Below are positions 1 through 6,781 of a stretch of 64,000 nt of DNA, piece after piece. Under the pieces are notes generated by a model. It was not told the DNA's origin. It did no database searches and worked only from the letters and a program-made list of their open reading frames with translations. Position 1 is the first letter of the stretch. Every line of letters starts with the position of its first letter. The position numbers and the translations under genes are program-made. The DNA is from Streptomyces canus (GTDB lineage: Bacteria; Actinomycetota; Actinomycetes; Streptomycetales; Streptomycetaceae): positions 9,414,001-9,478,000 of the forward strand of contig NZ_JAUSYQ010000002.1 of assembly GCF_030816965.1 (NCBI RefSeq), given 5' to 3'.

Positions 1-724
1 CGGCCGTGAAGGCGCCGTACGGGGCGATGGTGGCGTGCTGGGTGCCCAGACGCGGCGGCTGGCTTCCGCCGTAGCGCGTGTAATTGGCCGGCTGGCCCAT
101 CCACTCGGCCAGTGCCTCGAACAGCGACACCTCCACCGGGTGGACCCTGCTGGTGGTGGCCCGGGTGTACAGGGCGGTGAGGACGCCGCTGTAGGCGTAC
201 ATCCCGGCCGCGATGTCGGCGACCGAGATCCCGACCCGCGCGGTCTCCTCGGCGGTCCCGGTCAGCGACACCAGGCCTGTCTGGCACTGTACGAGCAGGT
301 CGTACGACTTGCGGTCCGCCCACGGCCCGTCGGTGCCGTATCCGGAGATCGTGCACGGGATCAGCCGCGGCCAGCGCTCGGCGAGGACGTCCACGCCCAG
401 GCCCAGCCGGTCGGCCGCGCCCGGAGCCAGGTTCTGTACGAACACGTCGGCGCTGTCGAGGAGTTGGTGCAGGATCTTGAGGCCGCGCGGGTCCTTGAGG
501 TCCAGCGTGAGCGACTCCTTGGACCGGTTGAGCCACACGAAGTAGCTGGAGTGGCCGTGCACGGTCGTGTCGTAGCGGCGGGCGAAGTCACCCTCGCCCG
601 GCCGCTCCACCTTGATCACCCTGGCGCCGAGGTCGGCGAGCTGCCGGGTGGCGTAGGGCGCGGCCACGGCCTGCTCCAGGCTGACCACCGTGACCCCGGA
701 CAGGGGAAGCTGCGGCACGCTCAT
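1..724 (-). CDS. CaiB/BaiF family CoA-transferase, C-terminal part outside the window
   Basis: The visible 241 residues are the N-terminal part of a class III (CaiB/BaiF) CoA-transferase, which moves CoA between carboxylic acids in the cytoplasm. The family opening is clear: LSGVTVVSLEQAVAAPYATR, then ADLGARVIKVERPGEGDFAR, then LNRSKESLTLDLKDPRG, with a GYGTDGP loop near residue 120 and an Asp (ISVADIAAGMYAYSG) at the place of the catalytic aspartate. The start at 724 is the first Met before the conserved block; no good Shine-Dalgarno sits there, but a promoter lies so close that the mRNA may be leaderless. The substrate cannot be told. A relic of an acyl-CoA ligase lies 450 bp upstream, so an acyl-CoA pathway may once have been larger here. 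The gene runs off the left edge. Confidence 0.9.
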   Translation of the reverse strand, partial: MSVPQLPLSGVTVVSLEQAVAAPYATRQLADLGARVIKVERPGEGDFARRYDTTVHGHSSYFVWLNRSKESLTLDLKDPRGLKILHQLLDSADVFVQNLAPGAADRLGLGVDVLAERWPRLIPCTISGYGTDGPWADRKSYDLLVQCQTGLVSLTGTAEETARVGISVADIAAGMYAYSGVLTALYTRATTSRVHPVEVSLFEALAEWMGQPANYTRYGGSQPPRLGTQHATIAPYGAFTA

Positions 725-761
725 GGGGCCTTTTGTACGGCCAAATCAAAGAGGGTGTCAA
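725..761 (-). promoter_or_regulatory. Candidate leaderless promoter of the CoA-transferase gene
   Basis: On the minus strand TTGACA (761-756) and TACAAA (737-732) are separated by 18 bp, and the ATG begins only 8 bases after the -10 box, so transcription would start at or next to the start codon. The -10 box is part of TTTGTACGGCC (plus strand, 732-742), which recurs exactly at 832-842 in the same intergenic gap; the pair may be a regulator site. Seen in sequence; promoter function is inferred. Confidence 0.45.
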
Positions 762-858
762 CGGCCGCCGCACCCCCACGACCTGTGCTCTTCGCCACCT
801 CAGGACTGTCGGTGAGATCACCCCAGCCACTTTGTACGGCCCTTCGGCCGAGCACGGC

Positions 859-1125
859 TCAGCTCTGACGGCCCGGATGGCACAGGACCATGACCGCGCG
901 GGCGACGAGCTCACCCGCCCCGCCGAGCTCCTGTCGGTAGCGGCCCGTGATGTCCCGCACGGCCTCCACGAAGCCGGGGTCGACGGCGCGGGCCCGGGCC
1001 GGGGCGGGGAGCTCCTGAGCCATCTCGCGTCGGCGCGCGAGCAGCGCGATGATCTCCTCGTCGAGACGCTCCAGCCGAGTGAGTGAGATGTCCTCGCCCG
1101 AGGCGGTGGCCTGGTTCGTCGTCAC
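859..1125 (-). CDS. Small chorismate-mutase-like (AroQ-type) helical protein
   Basis: This 88-residue protein looks like a short AroQ-class chorismate mutase: after a polar N-terminus comes RLERLDEEIIALLARRREMA (about residues 17-36), which matches the family's first long helix with the pattern LD..I..LL..R, and a later helix VEAVRDITGRYRQE. In the family the enzyme turns chorismate into prephenate. The second catalytic arginine and lysine are hard to place, so it may be a divergent or non-catalytic member. The GTG start at 1125 has GGAG 9 bases upstream; longer in-frame readings to 1575 would cover a neighbouring relic and the MarR gene and are not credible. It follows the relic of an acyl-CoA ligase and lies 134 bp before the CoA-transferase. 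Confidence 0.6.
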   Translation of the reverse strand: MTTNQATASGEDISLTRLERLDEEIIALLARRREMAQELPAPARARAVDPGFVEAVRDITGRYRQELGGAGELVARAVMVLCHPGRQS

Positions 1126-1166
1126 GCTGGATCTCCGTTCGTCTGCGCGAAACGCGGCGCTTTCCT

Positions 1167-1226
1167 TCACCGCTGGTCCCTCAAGACCTTGCCCGTGGCG
1201 GTCAGCGGCAATTCCTCCCGGATATG
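1167..1226 (-). pseudogene. Relic of an acyl-CoA synthetase: last ~18 codons only
   Basis: The minus strand reads REELPLTATGKVLRDQR followed by TGA. This is the C-terminal A10 motif of AMP-forming acyl-CoA synthetases, with the PLTATGK block that holds the catalytic lysine. No other part of such an enzyme is found upstream in any frame up to the MarR gene at 1415. It therefore looks like the stub left by a deletion. The neighbour downstream is a CoA-transferase gene, which fits a lost acid-activation step. Confidence 0.6.
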
Positions 1227-1414
1227 CCTCGCCCGCCCGGCAGCAGGTGAGGCGCAGGGGGCCGTGGGCGACCGCGTCGGCGTCTCGCAGCGGTCGGTCG
1301 CGTTCAGCGACTTCCGCGGTGGACTGCGCCTCGCCGCCCACGTAGGGGCGTTGCCGCGCAAGGGTGTCCGCCTGCCGACAGACGTGCCCGTCACCTTGAT
1401 GAACGGCGTTCGCG

Positions 1415-1873
1415 TCAGGCCGGCACGCCGTGGGCTTCGAGGGCTCGTACGAGGGGGACGAGTTCGGGGTTCGTGGCTGCCTGGTCGAGGGCTTCGCGGA
1501 GGGCTTTCTCGTTGGTGGGTCGGGCTTGTTCGAGGAGGGTGCGGCCGGCCTCGGTGACGTCGGTGTAGATGCCACGGCGGTCGGTGGGGCAGAGGTAGCG
1601 GGAGAGCAGGCCGCGGTCCTCGAGGCGGGTGACGAGGCGGGTGGTCGCGCTCTGGCTGAGGACGACGGCGTCGGCGACCTGCTTCATCTGTAGATGCCCG
1701 CCCTCGCCGGCGTGCTGGCGGCCCAGGACGTCGAGCAGGGAGTACTCGCGCACACTGAGGTCGTGTCCGGCCTGCAGGGCGCGCTCGATGTGGGCCTCGA
1801 TCCGTCCGTGCAGCAGGGAGAGCGCGCACCAGCCCTGGGCGAGGGCGGTCAACGCGGGGTCTGTGGCGGTCAT
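1415..1873 (-). CDS. MarR-family transcriptional regulator
   Basis: A 152-residue winged-helix regulator. The MarR layout is complete: N-terminal helix (WCALSLLHGRIEAHIERAL), then LSVREYSLLDVLGR, the recognition region VADAVVLSQSATTRLVTRLE at about residues 75-95, and the wing CPTDRRGIYTDVTEAGR. MarR proteins bind palindromes near their own promoter as dimers and respond to small phenolic or redox signals. I chose the ATG at 1873 because GGAGGAAG lies 8-9 bases upstream; a longer reading to 1921 lacks a ribosome site. Two inverted repeats lie between it and the divergent gene at 1997, which it probably controls along with itself. The ligand is unknown. Confidence 0.9.
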   Translation of the reverse strand: MTATDPALTALAQGWCALSLLHGRIEAHIERALQAGHDLSVREYSLLDVLGRQHAGEGGHLQMKQVADAVVLSQSATTRLVTRLEDRGLLSRYLCPTDRRGIYTDVTEAGRTLLEQARPTNEKALREALDQAATNPELVPLVRALEAHGVPA

Positions 1874-1921
1874 GGGGCCTGCTTCCTCCGTCCCGATACG
1901 GACAAGCCCAGGATATTGCAT

Positions 1922-1938
1922 CGCTGAAACTTTCAGCG
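1922..1938. promoter_or_regulatory. Perfect 17-bp palindrome, candidate MarR operator
   Basis: CGCTGAAA-C-TTTCAGCG is a perfect 8-1-8 inverted repeat in the gap between the MarR gene (start 1873) and the divergent gene at 1997. Its size fits a MarR dimer. Binding is inferred from position. Confidence 0.5.
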
Positions 1939-1947
1939 TCTGCTTCT

Positions 1948-1966
1948 ATAGTGCGCGCGCAACTAT
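1948..1966. promoter_or_regulatory. Second inverted repeat in the MarR/1997 gap
   Basis: ATAGTGCGCGCGCAACTAT is a near-perfect palindrome with ATAGT/ACTAT ends around a GCGCGCGC core. It resembles the AGTTGC-N-GCAACT class of sites often found before Streptomyces MarR genes. It lies 10 bp from the first palindrome and closer to the divergent gene. Confidence 0.45.
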
Positions 1967-1996
1967 CAGGACCCGCACCCGCAGAGAGCGACTCCG

Positions 1997-2350
1997 ATGA
2001 CGACCCGGCCCTCCACCACGACCCTCTGGCGCCCGACCGGCCCCAAGGAGCTGGAGCTGGTCCGGGAACTCGACGGGCGTGCCTGGCCGCCGAGGCTGCC
2101 CGAACAGCCGATCTTCTACCCGGTCCTCAACGAGGACTACGCGATCAGGATCGCCAGGGACTGGAACGTCAAGCACGACGGCGCCGGGTTCGTGACCCGC
2201 TTCGAGGTCGAGTCGGACTTCCTGAGCCGCTATCCCGTCCAGCAGGCGGGTGGCCGCACGATCCTCGAACTGTGGGTCCCGGCCGAGGAGCTCGACGAGT
2301 TCAACGCGCACGTCGTCGGCGTGATCGAGGTCGTGCACGAGTTCCGCTGA
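1997..2350 (+). CDS. Conserved actinobacterial protein of unknown function
   Basis: A 117-residue soluble protein. I recognise it as a family common in Streptomyces that databases tend to label 'ADP-ribosylation/crystallin J1', a label with little experimental support. Landmarks are LWRPTGPKELELV, AWPPRLPEQPIFYPVLNEDY, ARDWNVKHDGAGFVTRFEV and a C-terminal ELWVPAEELDEFNAHVVG. There is no signal peptide or membrane span. The ATG has GAGAG upstream. It is divergent from the MarR gene across two palindromes, so it is the likely target of that regulator. No reaction can be assigned from the sequence. Confidence 0.75.
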   Translation: MTTRPSTTTLWRPTGPKELELVRELDGRAWPPRLPEQPIFYPVLNEDYAIRIARDWNVKHDGAGFVTRFEVESDFLSRYPVQQAGGRTILELWVPAEELDEFNAHVVGVIEVVHEFR

Positions 2351-2709
2351 CCCTCTGCGTTCCCGCTACGACCGTGCCAAGTGCCGCATCGTCAGGGCCA
2401 GTTGCAACCGCAGTCGGCCCTGAGGTGTGAGCAAGGGCCAGCCCAGCAGATGCTGCGCGTGGGACAGCCGGCCCACGCGGGGCGCGGCGGCTCGTGGCGT
2501 CGTGATCGGGGCAGCGAGGTCCGTCCGGGACGCCGCCGTACGGCGGAAACTGCCCGCCGTACGGCGGGTGGTGAGCGGTGAGATTCCGCCATGTTCCCGT
2601 GCGACCTGCGGTTCCTTGCCATGGCGTGACCTGTTGTTCACCTTTTGTAGGTGGAAGTGATCCCCGGTGGTGGCAACGCTGTCGATGCCCCCACGCATCA
2701 GGAGAACCA
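2351..2709. other. Intergenic region with tandem palindromes, no gene seen
   Basis: No credible coding frame: none of the open frames here has both a ribosome site and a recognisable product. The main content is the tandem palindrome pair at 2533-2568, followed by about 140 bp of leader before the TerC-type gene. I looked for a manganese (yybP-ykoY) riboswitch, which often precedes this family, and did not find its conserved elements. Confidence 0.5.
2533..2568. promoter_or_regulatory. Two near-identical perfect palindromes 21 bp apart
   Basis: CCGCCGTACGGCGG (2533-2546) and CCCGCCGTACGGCGGG (2553-2568) are both perfect inverted repeats with the same CCGCCGTACGGCGG core. Their centres are 21 bp apart, two helical turns, so two dimers would bind the same face of the DNA. 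They lie 142 bp before the TerC-type gene. They could also fold as RNA hairpins. No regulator gene for them is visible nearby. Confidence 0.5.
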
Positions 2710-3678
2710 GTGCACGTCTCTTTCACCGTCTGGCTGCTGACCGTCGTCGCCCTGTGCGTCCTGGTCGGCGCCGACTTCTTCATCGGTCGCAAACCCCATG
2801 ACGTGTCGGTCAAGGAGGCCGGCATCTGGACCGTCGTCTGGGTCGTGCTGGCCTGTCTCTTCGGACTCGGGCTGCTCCTCTTCGGCGGTGGGAAGCCCAC
2901 GGGCGAGTTCTTCGCCGGATACATCACCGAGAAGTCGCTCAGCGTCGACAACCTCTTCGTGTTCGTTCTGATCATGGGGAAGTTCGCGGTGCCTTCGCAG
3001 TACCAGCAGCGGGTGCTGATGGTCGGCGTCGTGATGGCGCTCGTGCTGCGCGCCGGGTTCATCGCGGCCGGAGCGGCGATCATCTCCGCGTTCTCCTGGG
3101 TGTTCTACCTCTTCGGCGCCTTCCTGATCTGGACCGCCTGGAAGCTCGTCCAGGACGCTCGCAAGGACGGACACGACGAGGAGTACGAGGAGAACAAGCT
3201 GCTGAGGATGGTGGAGAAGCGTTTCGGCGTGGCCGACCGCTACCACGGCACGAAGCTGTGGATCGAGGAGAACGGCAAGCGGGTCATGACCCCGATGCTG
3301 GTCGTGATGCTCGCCATCGGCTCCACCGACGTGCTGTTCGCCCTGGACTCCATCCCCGCCATCTACGGGCTCACCCAGGACCCGTACATCGTCTTCACCG
3401 CCAACGCGTTCGCCCTGATGGGCCTGCGCCAGCTGTACTTCCTCATCGGCGGCCTGCTGAAGAAGCTGGTCCACCTCAGCTACGGCCTGTCGATCATCCT
3501 CGGCTTCATCGGCGTCAAACTCGTCCTGCACGCCCTCCACGAGTCCGGCGTCCACGTCCCCGAGATCAGCATCCCCTTCTCCCTCGGCTTCATCGTCCTC
3601 GTCCTGACCATCACCACACTGACGAGCCTGCGGGCCGCGAAGAAGCAGGGGGAGACGGAGGCGGAACGGGTGGCGTGA
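2710..3678 (+). CDS. TerC/Alx-family integral membrane protein
   Basis: A 322-residue protein with about eight to nine hydrophobic spans, full length for the TerC/Alx family, whose members are linked to manganese or other metal export and tellurite resistance. The family marks are the acidic motif SLSVDNLFVFVLIMGKFAVP near residues 77-96 and its repeat GSTDVLFALDSIPAIYG near residues 205-221, each with the paired Asp residues within a membrane helix. A charged loop (residues ~155-190, ARKDGHDEEYEENK) separates the halves. The GTG at 2710 follows AGGAG by 6 bases; an upstream in-frame ATG at 2578 would run through the intergenic region and lacks support. It stands alone as a transcription unit. 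Confidence 0.9.
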   Translation: MHVSFTVWLLTVVALCVLVGADFFIGRKPHDVSVKEAGIWTVVWVVLACLFGLGLLLFGGGKPTGEFFAGYITEKSLSVDNLFVFVLIMGKFAVPSQYQQRVLMVGVVMALVLRAGFIAAGAAIISAFSWVFYLFGAFLIWTAWKLVQDARKDGHDEEYEENKLLRMVEKRFGVADRYHGTKLWIEENGKRVMTPMLVVMLAIGSTDVLFALDSIPAIYGLTQDPYIVFTANAFALMGLRQLYFLIGGLLKKLVHLSYGLSIILGFIGVKLVLHALHESGVHVPEISIPFSLGFIVLVLTITTLTSLRAAKKQGETEAERVA

Positions 3679-3714
3679 GAGGCGCGGTGGCCGCCTGGTT
3701 CCGGTGGCGTCCCC

Positions 3715-3745
3715 TTGACTTCGAGAGCGCTCCAGGTTCTAGCGT
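3715..3745 (+). promoter_or_regulatory. Promoter with 19-bp spacer, MerR-type
   Basis: TTGACT (3715-3720) and TAGCGT (3740-3745) are 19 bp apart, and the spacer holds the dyad GAGCGCTC (3724-3731). An over-long 19-bp spacer with a central dyad is the mark of promoters activated by MerR-family regulators. The only gene downstream is the luciferase-like oxidoreductase at 3784. No MerR gene is seen in this window, so the regulator would act from elsewhere. Confidence 0.55.
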
Positions 3746-3783
3746 CGTCGACGTCGGCGAAAGCCCTGTGAACGGAGACGGAC

Positions 3784-4665
3784 ATGCGCGTGGGCGTGCA
3801 CATCAACCGGTTCGACCACCCCGCGGGCGCACCCGCTCTCGGTGCCGAGCTCGCCGCTGCGGGTGCCGCGGCGGAGGCGGCCGGTGTGAGCTGGCTGTCG
3901 GTGATGGACCACTACTTCCAGATGGAGTTCAACGGCGGCGCCGAGGACCCCATGCTGGAGGCCTACACGACCCTGAGCTTCCTCGCGGCCCACACCGAGA
4001 CGGTCCAGCTCGGCGCGCTCGTGACCGGAGTGACGTACCGCCACCCCGGACTGCTCGCCAAGATCGCGACCACGCTCGACGTGCTCTCCGGCGGCCGGGC
4101 CACACTGGGCATCGGAGCCGCCTGGTACGACCGGGAGCACGAAGGGCTCGGCGTGCCGTTCCCGCCCCTCGCGGAGCGCTTCGAACGGCTGGAGGAGACC
4201 CTGCGGATCTGTCTGCGGATGTGGGACCCGGCGGCGAACGGCGCCTTCGAAGGCACCCACTACCGGCTCGCCGAGACCCTGTGCGTACCGGCCCCGGTCA
4301 GCCGCCCGCACCCGGAGATCATGATCGGCGGCGGCGGCGAGAAGAAGACCCTGCGCCTGGTCGCCCGCTACGGCGACGCCTGCAACCTCTTCGCCACCTC
4401 GCCGGAGGAGGTCACGCACAAGCTCGACGTGCTGCGCGGCCACTGCGACACCGAGGGGCGGGACTACGACGACATCCGCAAGACCGTCGCCTACACGGGC
4501 GAACCGGCCACCGAGGGCGACCTGGAGGCCTTCACCCGGGACATCACCGGCTACGGCAAGCTCGGCATCGACACAGTCATCCTCGCCCCGCGCATCGGCG
4601 CCCCCGCGGAGTGGATCGAACGCTTCGTCGCACCGGCCGTGGAGCGGCTCGCGGAACTGGACTAG
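3784..4665 (+). CDS. LLM-class F420-dependent oxidoreductase
   Basis: A 293-residue TIM-barrel oxidoreductase of the luciferase-like class, the branch that in actinomycetes uses coenzyme F420 to move hydride onto or off small substrates. Visible marks: HINRFDHP at the N-terminus, SVMDHYFQ near residue 40, LGALVTGVTYRHPGLLAK, TLDVLSGGRATLGIGAAW near residues 98-115, and IMIGGGGEKKTLRLVARYGD near residues 180-200 for the cofactor phosphate. GGAGACGG precedes the ATG by 5 bases. It is monocistronic behind a MerR-type promoter, which suggests induction by a drug or redox stress. The substrate is unknown. Confidence 0.88.
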   Translation: MRVGVHINRFDHPAGAPALGAELAAAGAAAEAAGVSWLSVMDHYFQMEFNGGAEDPMLEAYTTLSFLAAHTETVQLGALVTGVTYRHPGLLAKIATTLDVLSGGRATLGIGAAWYDREHEGLGVPFPPLAERFERLEETLRICLRMWDPAANGAFEGTHYRLAETLCVPAPVSRPHPEIMIGGGGEKKTLRLVARYGDACNLFATSPEEVTHKLDVLRGHCDTEGRDYDDIRKTVAYTGEPATEGDLEAFTRDITGYGKLGIDTVILAPRIGAPAEWIERFVAPAVERLAELD

Positions 4666-4752
4666 CGGCCTGTCCGGCGGATCGGGCCGGCTTCAGGAAA
4701 TGGTGCCGGATCAGTGCAGATGTGCGCCGGACCCCGCGACACCGGATCGGCC

Positions 4753-4959
4753 CTAACCCGCCCGCGCGGCGGAGGGCCGGCTGCGGGAGACGACGCGCGT
4801 CCCGCGGCCGTCGGTCACGCGGACCTGCAGCGAGCCGCACGCGCAGCGGGTCCACACCGTCCCGCCCGTCGCCGTGCCGTGCCGGGACACGACCTGGAAG
4901 GGCTCGGCACCGTCCGGCCAGCCGCAGTGCGGGCAGACGGCGCGGATCGTGCTGGTCAT
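4753..4959 (-). CDS. Small zinc-ribbon protein
   Basis: A 68-residue protein with CPHCGW near residue 9 and CACGS near residue 38, a four-cysteine knuckle pair that should bind one zinc. The rest is short and basic at the C-terminus. GAGGAGT sits 5 bases before the ATG, a strong ribosome site that supports a real gene. It is divergent from the LysR gene at 5076. No function is known; small zinc ribbons often bind nucleic acid or a partner protein. Confidence 0.6.
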   Translation of the reverse strand: MTSTIRAVCPHCGWPDGAEPFQVVSRHGTATGGTVWTRCACGSLQVRVTDGRGTRVVSRSRPSAARAG

Positions 4960-5075
4960 GGTGACTCCTCGTACCTCGTGGCTGTGACGGCCGTCGCGAC
5001 ACAGCCCAGGGTGCAGCGGAGTCTTCGTTCACGTCCAGGTTGACTTCCTGGATCCGACCTTGAAGCGTGGGCTTC

Positions 5076-5981
5076 ATGATTGACCTGCGCCGACTCCACG
5101 TCCTGAGGGCGGTCGCCCACTACGGCACGGTCACCGCGGCCGCCCGCGCCCTGCACTTCACCCCGTCAGCCGCCTCCCAGCAGATCCGTCAGCTCGCCCG
5201 CGACCTGGGTGTCGACCTCCTCGAACCTCAGGGTCGCGGGATCCGTCTCACCCCCGCCGCCGAGAGCCTGCTCGCGCACGCCGACGCCATCCAGGCCCGC
5301 TGGGACCAGGCCGAACTCGATCTGCGCGCCGACCACAGCGAGCCCGCCGGACCGCTCAGGGTGAGCGGTTTCCCGGTGGCCGTGTCCGTGCTGCTGGCCC
5401 CGATGGCGGTCCGACTGCGCGAGCGGCATCCCCGGCTGACCGTCGGCATCCAGGAGCTGGGCGTGACGGAGAGCTTCGACCTGCTCTTCGAGGGCGAGAT
5501 CGATCTGGCGGTCGTGGAGGCGACCCCGTACAACCCGCCCATGAGTGACGTCCGCTACCACCAACAGCCCTTGCTGGACGATCCGTTCGACCTGGTCGTC
5601 CCCGCGGACCACCCCCTCGCCGGACGCGAGCGCGCCGACCTCGCGGACGCGGCGCACGAGGACTGGATCGCCCCGGTCCCCGACAGTCCCTGCCGCCCCC
5701 ACGTGCTCTCGGCCTGCGGCGCGGCCGGCTTCACCCCGAGCGTGGTCCACCACGCCCTGGACTGGAACGTCACGGCGCACCTGGTGGCCCACGGCCTGGG
5801 CGTCGCCCTGATCCCCCGCCTGGCCCACCTGACCCCCCACCTGCCGATCGCAAGGGTGCGCTGCGAAGGCAATCCCCATCGAAAGCTCCTCACCTGCACC
5901 CGCGGCGGAGCGCACGAACGCCCGGCGATCGCGGCGGCGCTGGGAGCTCTACGGGAACTGGCGCCCTCGGCAGTGGTGTGA
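5076..5981 (+). CDS. LysR-family transcriptional regulator
   Basis: A 301-residue LysR regulator. The N-terminal winged helix is typical: LRRLHVLRAVAHYGTVTAAA then ALHFTPSAASQQIRQLARDL, and the effector-binding periplasmic-fold half starts near residue 85 (GPLRVSGFPVAVSVLLAPMA) and has EGEIDLAVVEA near residue 150. I chose the ATG at 5076; a GTG three codons earlier is also possible, and neither has a clear ribosome site. TGAAGC-N4-GCTTCA overlaps the start and may be part of its autoregulatory site. The divergent neighbour is the zinc-ribbon gene. The ligand is not predictable. Confidence 0.9.
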   Translation: MIDLRRLHVLRAVAHYGTVTAAARALHFTPSAASQQIRQLARDLGVDLLEPQGRGIRLTPAAESLLAHADAIQARWDQAELDLRADHSEPAGPLRVSGFPVAVSVLLAPMAVRLRERHPRLTVGIQELGVTESFDLLFEGEIDLAVVEATPYNPPMSDVRYHQQPLLDDPFDLVVPADHPLAGRERADLADAAHEDWIAPVPDSPCRPHVLSACGAAGFTPSVVHHALDWNVTAHLVAHGLGVALIPRLAHLTPHLPIARVRCEGNPHRKLLTCTRGGAHERPAIAAALGALRELAPSAVV

Positions 5982-5984
5982 GGC

Positions 5985-6042
5985 GGGGCTGGGTCGATAT
6001 GCGGCTCCGCCGCGTGGGCGCGACCAGCCCCCACAGACCCGC
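5985..6042. repeat. Dispersed stem-loop element, copy 1
   Basis: A 26-bp core, TGCGGCTCCGCCGCGTGG plus GCGCGACC (6000-6025), is identical to 62979-63004. Here it is framed by GGGGCT (5985-5990) and AGCCCC (6026-6031). It sits just after the stop of the LysR gene. I know this as a frequent element between Streptomyces genes; its role is unsettled. Confidence 0.6.
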
Positions 6043-6051
6043 AGACAAACG

Positions 6052-6085
6052 AAAAAGGGGCCGGGGTACAAGACCCTGACCCCGT
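6052..6085 (-). terminator. Rho-independent terminator after the FMN reductase gene
   Basis: Read on the minus strand, a GGGG-containing arm (6082-6085 end) pairs with GGCCCC near 6057-6062, with an internal bulge and an upper GGG/CCC stem, and is followed by five T residues. It lies 14 bp past the stop codon at 6099. Confidence 0.5.
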
Positions 6086-6098
6086 TTCGCGCCGCAGG

Positions 6099-6662
6099 TC
6101 AGGCGGCGGCGACCTCACCCGCGTTGCTGTGCAGCTGTGCGACGATCTCGGCCAGCTGCGCGGCGACCTCGGCGTCGTCGGCCGGGTGCGTCTCGGCGAA
6201 GCGCTCCAACGAACCCGGGATGGACAGCTTGACGTCCTCGAGCACCTTGCCGCCGGCGATACCCACGGACTTGCGGGTCTCGTCGTGCGCCCACACACCG
6301 CCGAACTGGCCGTACGCGGTACCGACCACGGCGACCGGCTTGCCGCCGAAGGCGCCGGCGCCAAAGGGACGCGACAGCCAGTCGATGGCGTTCTTCAGCA
6401 CGGCCGGGATGGTGCCGTTGTACTCGGGGGAGAACAACAGGAACGCGTCGGAGGCCTGCGCGGCCTCACGCAGCTTGGCGGCGGCCGCGGGGACGGCGCC
6501 CTCCACGTCGATGTCCTCGTTGTAGAAGGGGATGTCGGCCAGGCCCTCGAAGAGCACGACCTCCGCGCCCTCGGGGGCGTGCTTGACGGCCGCCTCGGCG
6601 AGCTGACGGTTGTGCGAACCGGCGCGGAGGCTTCCGACGAGCGCGAGAATGCGAACAGACAT
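6099..6662 (-). CDS. NAD(P)H-dependent FMN reductase (flavodoxin-like)
   Basis: A 187-residue flavodoxin-fold reductase of the chromate/azo/quinone reductase group. It begins with the FMN phosphate loop GSLRAGSHNRQLAE (residues ~10-23) and carries the hallmark SPEYNGTIPAVLKNAIDWLSRP near residues 78-99. It should reduce quinones, azo compounds or free FMN with NAD(P)H in the cytoplasm. GGAG lies 6 bases before the ATG. It is divergent from a TetR gene, and two identical-type palindromes lie between them, so it is very probably repressed by that regulator and induced by an electrophile or quinone. Confidence 0.9.
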   Translation of the reverse strand: MSVRILALVGSLRAGSHNRQLAEAAVKHAPEGAEVVLFEGLADIPFYNEDIDVEGAVPAAAAKLREAAQASDAFLLFSPEYNGTIPAVLKNAIDWLSRPFGAGAFGGKPVAVVGTAYGQFGGVWAHDETRKSVGIAGGKVLEDVKLSIPGSLERFAETHPADDAEVAAQLAEIVAQLHSNAGEVAAA

Positions 6663-6699
6663 GCGAACTCCAAGAGAGGTGAAACGTTGCCGTAATAAT

Positions 6700-6715
6700 G
6701 CGGACCGGGGTCCGC
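6700..6715. promoter_or_regulatory. TetR operator 1
   Basis: GCGGACCGGGGTCCGC is a perfect palindrome with the GGACC-N2-GGTCC core shared with the site at 6739. It lies 37 bp upstream of the reductase start codon. Confidence 0.65.
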
Positions 6716-6738
6716 TTAGTAGTTGTACTCCTTTAACC

Positions 6739-6750
6739 GGACCCTGGTCC
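6739..6750. promoter_or_regulatory. TetR operator 2
   Basis: GGACCCTGGTCC repeats the GGACC-N2-GGTCC core of the site at 6700. Its centre is 37 bp from the first. It lies 31 bp before the TetR start codon, so one site can serve each divergent promoter. Confidence 0.65.
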
Positions 6751-6781
6751 AGTTTTCTTCCCGCTGCTTTACGCTTATTTC

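Noticed and set aside
2570..2709. Possible manganese (yybP-ykoY) riboswitch before the TerC-type gene
   Set aside because: The conserved GGGGAGUA-type and CCGGC/GGC loop elements of that riboswitch were not found in the leader.
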